Positions 60,766-63,849 of a stretch of DNA of 63,849 nucleotides are shown here, one piece after another; the stretch's first letter is position 1, and every line of letters begins with the position of its first letter. The position numbers and the translations under genes are program-made. The notes below the pieces were generated by a model that saw only the letters and a program-made list of their open reading frames with translations, did not search any database and had not been told where the DNA came from. The stretch spans positions 1 to 63,849 of the forward strand of contig CALWXQ010000003.1 of assembly GCA_944385545.1 (NCBI GenBank), given 5' to 3'. The DNA comes from an uncultured Oscillospiraceae bacterium. GTDB lineage: Bacteria > Bacillota > Clostridia > Oscillospirales > Oscillospiraceae.

Positions 60766-60830
60766 ATTGTAGTGCAGAAGGCTTAAATGATTCTTAACGA
60801 TACTCAAATCAATTGTAAACAAATCGTAAA
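60766..60830 (-). promoter_or_regulatory. Promoter region of the efflux operon with 11-bp-spaced direct repeats
   Basis: On the minus strand a -10 box TACAAT (60766-60771) has no good -35. In the -35 region two TTAAG repeats (60793-60797 and 60782-60786) are spaced 11 bp apart. Further upstream two TTTAC repeats (60826-60830 and 60815-60819) also have 11-bp spacing. Such paired direct repeats are typical of OmpR/PhoB-family activators. Confidence 0.5.
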
Positions 60831-60838
60831 TTGCTTCT

Positions 60839-61078
60839 GTCCCGGTGATTATGGTTTCCTCCGGCGCGATTGCCGTTGGATTAACTAAACTGAACAGGAA
60901 AGAGCGTCCTTCCAGTATGCGGATGAAACAGGCGGCGGCAGCGGTGGGGCAATGCGGCATAATGTTCCTGTATGACAAGTTTTTCAATGACTACGATAAG
61001 ACCATCGCCCAAATCCTTCTGAACGCGGAGGATATCGTGAACGGCGGCAAATCAGGCACTCTATTTGTGGGAAAATAA
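60839..61078 (+). pseudogene. Remnant of a second glutamate 5-kinase gene
   Basis: The frame encodes VIMVSSGAIAVGLTKLNRK, MKQAAAAVGQCGIMFLYDKF and TIAQILLNAEDI, matching proB residues ~45-110, and then jumps to GKSGTLFVGK, the ProB C-terminus. The first ~45 codons and about 145 internal codons are lost. The internal junction (near 61035) keeps the frame, which ends with TAA. Base composition is lower in GC than the intact proB at 33784, and the protein differs at many positions, so it is not a recent copy of it. It cannot be an active kinase. Confidence 0.85.
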
Positions 61079-61190
61079 TTTGGCAAGCAGGAATTTATAA
61101 AATCCCATGCGCAGATGGGAAAGCTGTCGGGGCGCGGTTCCCTTATGCGTCCCTGACGGCTTTTCTATCCTTGCTGTTCGGAAAGCAAGG

Positions 61191-61219
61191 GGGTGTCTCA
61201 AACGGTTCGAGACACCCCT
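61191..61219 (+). terminator. Hairpin between two gene remnants
   Basis: Perfect 10-bp arms GGGGTGTCTC/GAGACACCCC with a 9-base loop, then TTTCG. A second imperfect hairpin with CTTTTCT tail precedes it at about 61121-61167. They may be the leftover terminators of lost genes. Confidence 0.7.
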
Positions 61220-61272
61220 TTCGCCAAGGTTTTGCGCGTCTTATCTTGCGCGTTTTGAGACAACGCAGCGAG

Positions 61273-61389
61273 AACTATGCCGCTTTGATCGTGCCGCTGC
61301 TGGTCAGCTCCTTCAACATCATCCTCATGCGCGCCTTCTTCAAAAGCAGCCTGTCCATGGATCCGATCGAGGCGGCCGCCATCCTCTGA
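61273..61389 (+). pseudogene. Fragment of a carbohydrate ABC transporter permease
   Basis: About 39 codons (LIVPLLVSSFNIILMR, FFKSSLSMDPIEAAAI, then a stop) match the middle of CUT1-type sugar permeases, just before the EAA loop. Both the rest of the N-terminal helices and the C-terminal half are missing. GC content is like that of the surrounding genes. It marks a lost sugar-uptake operon beside the epimerase and UroD-family genes. Confidence 0.65.
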
Positions 61390-61411
61390 CGAATTCCCAC
61401 CGTCATACCGG

Positions 61412-61448
61412 AAACGCCCCGGCGCCGTATCCCGGCGCCGGGGCGTTT
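61412..61448. terminator. Terminator of the UroD-family methyltransferase gene
   Basis: Perfect 16-bp arms (AAACGCCCCGGCGCCG and complement) around a 5-base loop, with TTT on the minus strand side. It lies 11 bases beyond the stop codon. Confidence 0.88.
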
Positions 61449-61458
61449 AAAAAGCGGG

Positions 61459-62526
61459 TCATTTCTTCCAGAGTTCTTCCAACTGCTCCCGGGTGCCGTA
61501 GAGCTTCGCGGCCTCCACCATGGCGGCCATGTTCTCCGGCTTGGTATTGGCCCCCAGGGCGCAGCCGGAGCTGATGATCAGGCCCTTGCCCCGGGTCTTG
61601 CGGATCATGTCTTGGATCTGAGCCTTCACCTTCTCCGGGGTGCCCATGCACATGGGATCCGAGGGATCGATGTTGCCCATAAGGACGATGCGCTCGTCCA
61701 CCGCCTGTCGGGCCAGACCCATATCTGTCTTCCAGTCGATCTCCAGGATCTGGGCGCCGGTGTTGCCCATGTCCGTGATAATGGAGGATGCGTCGCCGCA
61801 GATGTGGATGGCGTAGGGCAGGTTTAGATCCCGGAGGCGCTCCACCACCTTCTTCTCATAGGGCCAGGCGAATTCCCGGTACATTCGAGGGGAAATCAGA
61901 TCCGCGCTGGCGTAGGAATCGCCCATGCTGGTGGCGTGGGAGCCTGCCAGCAGCTGCGCCCGGGCGAAGCGCACATGGGCCTCGGTGGCCCACTCCAGGG
62001 CGTGGTGGATCACCTCCGGCTCCTCGTCCAGCAGATCCATCATAAACTCCTGGGTGCCTCGGAGCAGGCTGAGCAGACTGAAGGGGCCAGCGTCCGCCCG
62101 GCCCATAATGAACACATGGTCGCCGACGCGCTCCTTCAGCCGCTGCACCGTCTCGATCCACTCGCTCAGCCGCCCGTCCTTCTCCGGCTCAGGAAGCTTC
62201 AGCTCGTCGATCTGCCGCAGATCCGTCAGCGCCGGGTCATGCTCGTTCACGATGGCCACATCCTGCTCCCGGAAGATCACCTTCGCGCCGCAGGCCTCCG
62301 CCAGTGTGGCGTCATCCACGTCGATGACGCAGCCGTCATAGCCGTACTTCTCTTGGCAAAGCTGATGACACTGGGCCATTTTGGCGGGGCTGCGGTTCAC
62401 CTGGCCGATATCATAGCCGCCGGTCTTCATGCTGAACAGGAAGGCCTGGGGAACCACCGGAAGCCGATCCGGCATCTGCCCTGCCAGAACCGCCTGCACC
62501 CTCTGTAGCGACGTCATTTCTTGCAT
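61459..62526 (-). CDS. Uroporphyrinogen decarboxylase-family (corrinoid methyltransferase-like) protein
   Basis: 355 residues from the ATG at 62526 (MQEMTSLQRVQAVLAGQMPDRLPVVP). The family fold includes GRADAGPFSLLSLLRG, ISPRMYREFAWPYEKKV, IHICGDAS and SSGCALGANTKPENM. The His-x-Cys and later Cys are the zinc ligands of MtaA/MtbA/CmuA-type methylcobamide methyltransferases and are not used by true heme-pathway UroD. It may move methyl groups from a corrinoid protein, but no corrinoid protein or methyltransferase partner is encoded here. It has its own promoter and terminator. Confidence 0.85.
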   Translation of the reverse strand: MQEMTSLQRVQAVLAGQMPDRLPVVPQAFLFSMKTGGYDIGQVNRSPAKMAQCHQLCQEKYGYDGCVIDVDDATLAEACGAKVIFREQDVAIVNEHDPALTDLRQIDELKLPEPEKDGRLSEWIETVQRLKERVGDHVFIMGRADAGPFSLLSLLRGTQEFMMDLLDEEPEVIHHALEWATEAHVRFARAQLLAGSHATSMGDSYASADLISPRMYREFAWPYEKKVVERLRDLNLPYAIHICGDASSIITDMGNTGAQILEIDWKTDMGLARQAVDERIVLMGNIDPSDPMCMGTPEKVKAQIQDMIRKTRGKGLIISSGCALGANTKPENMAAMVEAAKLYGTREQLEELWKK

Positions 62527-62595
62527 GATAAGTCCATCCTTTCCTCCTGGCCCGGGCGGTTTTCCGGGCGGCGATTGGTCAATTTGCACATTTTT

Positions 62596-62624
62596 ATTAT
62601 ATCGGCGGGGATCCCTTTTGGCAA
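62596..62624 (-). promoter_or_regulatory. Promoter of the UroD-family gene
   Basis: On the minus strand TTGCCA (62619-62624), a 17-bp spacer and TATAAT (62596-62601). The leader is about 65 bases. Confidence 0.8.
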
Positions 62625-62700
62625 TGCGATATTAACCACAGTACAAAATCATAGCCGTTTCCGGGATCATCATTCATTTTGTACCCCACACAAACTGGAC

Positions 62701-62729
62701 TTGCCATTGTCCCGAGTCAGTGGTATATT
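62701..62729 (+). promoter_or_regulatory. Promoter of the aldose 1-epimerase-like gene
   Basis: TTGCCA (62701-62706), a 17-bp spacer and TATATT (62724-62729), about 40 bases before the start codon. It is divergent from the promoter of the UroD-family gene. Confidence 0.75.
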
Positions 62730-62777
62730 GAAGAAAAGGGCGGCGGCGCCGCCAAAATCCAAAGGAGGGCATATTCT

Positions 62778-63701
62778 ATGAAAGCCGGAAGTTCCGTCCA
62801 TCCCTGCCCACGGCAGGAGCGGGAGATGATCTCCCTGAACACCCCCCGTCTGCAATTGACCGTGGATCCCCTTGGGGCGCAAATGATGAACCTGAAAGAC
62901 GATTCCGGTCTGGAATACCTGTGGCAGGGGGATCCCCAATACTGGAGCGACAGGGCGCCCACCCTGTTTCCCTTCATCGGGCGGCTCACCCATAACAGCT
63001 ACCGCTGTTACGGAAAGGTTTACCCCATGGGGATCCACGGCTTCGCCGCCGGTTCCCTGTTCCGCCCCGTGACCCAAGGCGCCGGGGAGGTGGAGCTGGA
63101 GCTGCGAGAGGGGGCGGACACCCTGGAGCAGTATCCCTTCTCCTTCCGCCTGGGCATCCGCTACCGGCTCCGGGGCGAGGCGGTGGAGATCGCCTGTACC
63201 GTGGAGAACACCGGGGACGCGGTGATGCCCTTCGCCCTGGGAGGACATCCCGGCTTCCGGGTGCCTCTGGAGGCCGGGGAGCGGTTCGAGGATTACCGGC
63301 TGGAATTCTCCCAGACCTGCCAGCCGGATCGGGTGGGTTTCACCCCCGCGGTCTACCTCAGCGGCCGGGACGATGCCTATCCCCTGGAGGAAGGCAGATA
63401 TCTGCCCCTGCGTCACGACCTGTTCGACCAGGACGCGGTGATCCTGAAGAATATGGCCCGGCAGGTAACCCTGCGCTCCCGGGTCACCGGCAAAGGCGTG
63501 GAGGTGACCTACCCGGACATGCCCTACCTGGGGATCTGGCACTGGCCGAAAACCGACGCGCCCTACGTATGCATCGAGCCATGGACTTCCCTGCCCTCCC
63601 GGCAGGATGTGGTGGAGGAGTTCACCTGCAAAAGCGATCTGATCCACCTGGCACCGGGAAAGGTCTACGAAAACACCTGGACTATCCGGATCATAAAATA
63701 G
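62778..63701 (+). CDS. Aldose 1-epimerase-family protein (LacX/YphB-like)
   Basis: 307 residues. The ATG at 62778 has AAAGGAGGG about eight bases upstream; MISLNTPRLQLTV, 19 residues later, is where related proteins begin and is an alternative start. Family blocks: GAQMMNLKDDSGLEYLWQGD, PTLFPFIGRL, MGIHGFAAGSLF (active-site His), FALGGHPGFRVPL (second His) and CIEPWTSLPS with the Glu. These enzymes interconvert the anomers of sugars; the exact sugar is not known. It neighbours a sugar-permease remnant, so it may be what is left of a sugar-use locus. Confidence 0.9.
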   Translation: MKAGSSVHPCPRQEREMISLNTPRLQLTVDPLGAQMMNLKDDSGLEYLWQGDPQYWSDRAPTLFPFIGRLTHNSYRCYGKVYPMGIHGFAAGSLFRPVTQGAGEVELELREGADTLEQYPFSFRLGIRYRLRGEAVEIACTVENTGDAVMPFALGGHPGFRVPLEAGERFEDYRLEFSQTCQPDRVGFTPAVYLSGRDDAYPLEEGRYLPLRHDLFDQDAVILKNMARQVTLRSRVTGKGVEVTYPDMPYLGIWHWPKTDAPYVCIEPWTSLPSRQDVVEEFTCKSDLIHLAPGKVYENTWTIRIIK

Positions 63702-63736
63702 CCGCCCTTGGTTCTCCCCGGGGGAGTGGAAAGCAG

Positions 63737-63774
63737 CCCGGTAGGATCTTCAGATCCTACCGGGCCGGTTTTTT
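63737..63774 (+). terminator. Terminator of the epimerase-like gene
   Basis: Perfect 12-bp arms CCCGGTAGGATC/GATCCTACCGGG, loop TTCA, then CCGG and six T. Its tail overlaps the stop codon of the convergent gene. Confidence 0.92.
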
Positions 63775-63849
63775 AAAAATCTTCGTCGCCAAAGAGCATT
63801 TGCTCCATATAGTGCTGGTTGAACCGGGGGTTGCCTCCCAGGCTGATGT
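63773..63849 (-). CDS. C-terminal end of an unidentified gene
   Basis: The last 25 codons of a minus-strand frame end with TAA at 63773-63775. The visible peptide ends ISLGGNPRFNQHYMEQ then MLFGDEDF. Its codon use looks like that of the neighbours and it is convergent to the epimerase gene with a shared terminator region, so it is probably a real coding end. The fragment is too short to name. Confidence 0.6.
   Translation of the reverse strand, partial: ISLGGNPRFNQHYMEQMLFGDEDF

Noticed and set aside
61171..61389. A complete small membrane protein gene starting at 61171
   Set aside because: Only the last ~39 codons match a known family, and the first part runs across a terminator hairpin. 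A permease remnant is the better explanation.

Overview
The window looks like a chromosomal segment of a GC-rich, strictly anaerobic Firmicute, most likely a gut clostridium of the Oscillospiraceae type. This is inferred from gene content: a T-box in front of ileS, a DivIVA/SepF/YggS (ylm-type) division cluster, FabK as enoyl-ACP reductase, a clostridial-style acc/fab operon, Hdr/Flx electron-transfer proteins and no respiratory genes. No rRNA, CRISPR array, phage or intact transposase gene was seen.

Layout. 1-5.4 kb (minus): the 5' part of tRNA-Thr, ileS with an isoleucine T-box, divIVA, sepF and yggS. 5.4-13.5 kb (minus): hfq, miaA, mutL, a CPBP membrane protease, mutS and miaB, a tRNA-modification and mismatch-repair unit. 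13.8-23.8 kb (plus): a zinc-ribbon/PpiC membrane foldase, a heterodimeric ABC exporter, a two-component system and a large DUF2079 membrane protein. 23.8-33.4 kb (minus): one operon for fatty-acid synthesis (acpP-fabK-fabD-fabG-fabF-accB-fabZ-accC-accD-accA) ending in an acyl-CoA synthetase. 33.8-37.6 kb (minus): proB, DUF2200, a PutP-type symporter and an ECF-type S component.

38.0-49.8 kb (plus) is the most remarkable part. It is a tight 12-gene unit: malate dehydrogenase, fumarase, HdrB, HdrC, HdrA, an MvhD/FlxD protein, two FlxB/C-type Fe-S proteins, a FlxA-type FAD/NAD(P)H module, a 2Fe-2S/4Fe-4S SdhB-like protein, a fumarate reductase flavoprotein and a YoaK protein. Together they encode the reductive branch oxaloacetate to malate to fumarate to succinate, joined to a complete Flx-Hdr flavin-based electron-bifurcation module. 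No membrane anchor subunit is present. My reading is a soluble NAD(P)H-dependent bifurcating fumarate reductase that would also reduce ferredoxin.

50-63.8 kb: an NCS2 nucleobase permease (plus), a YtrA-regulated ABC transporter, a MacAB-like efflux operon with two adaptor proteins, a stretch of gene remnants (a proB fragment and a sugar-ABC permease fragment), a UroD-family methyltransferase, an aldose 1-epimerase-like protein, and the C-terminal end of an unidentified minus-strand gene.

Two families of short, non-coding repeated elements are scattered through the window. Family A (three copies, 77-167 bp) lies directly downstream of stop codons; its two full copies differ by compensatory changes in three separate stems. 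Family B (three copies, 202-225 bp) lies at intrinsic terminators. Two of its copies are flanked by 30-31 bp direct repeats, each containing an entire terminator hairpin, so the terminator is present on both sides of the insert.
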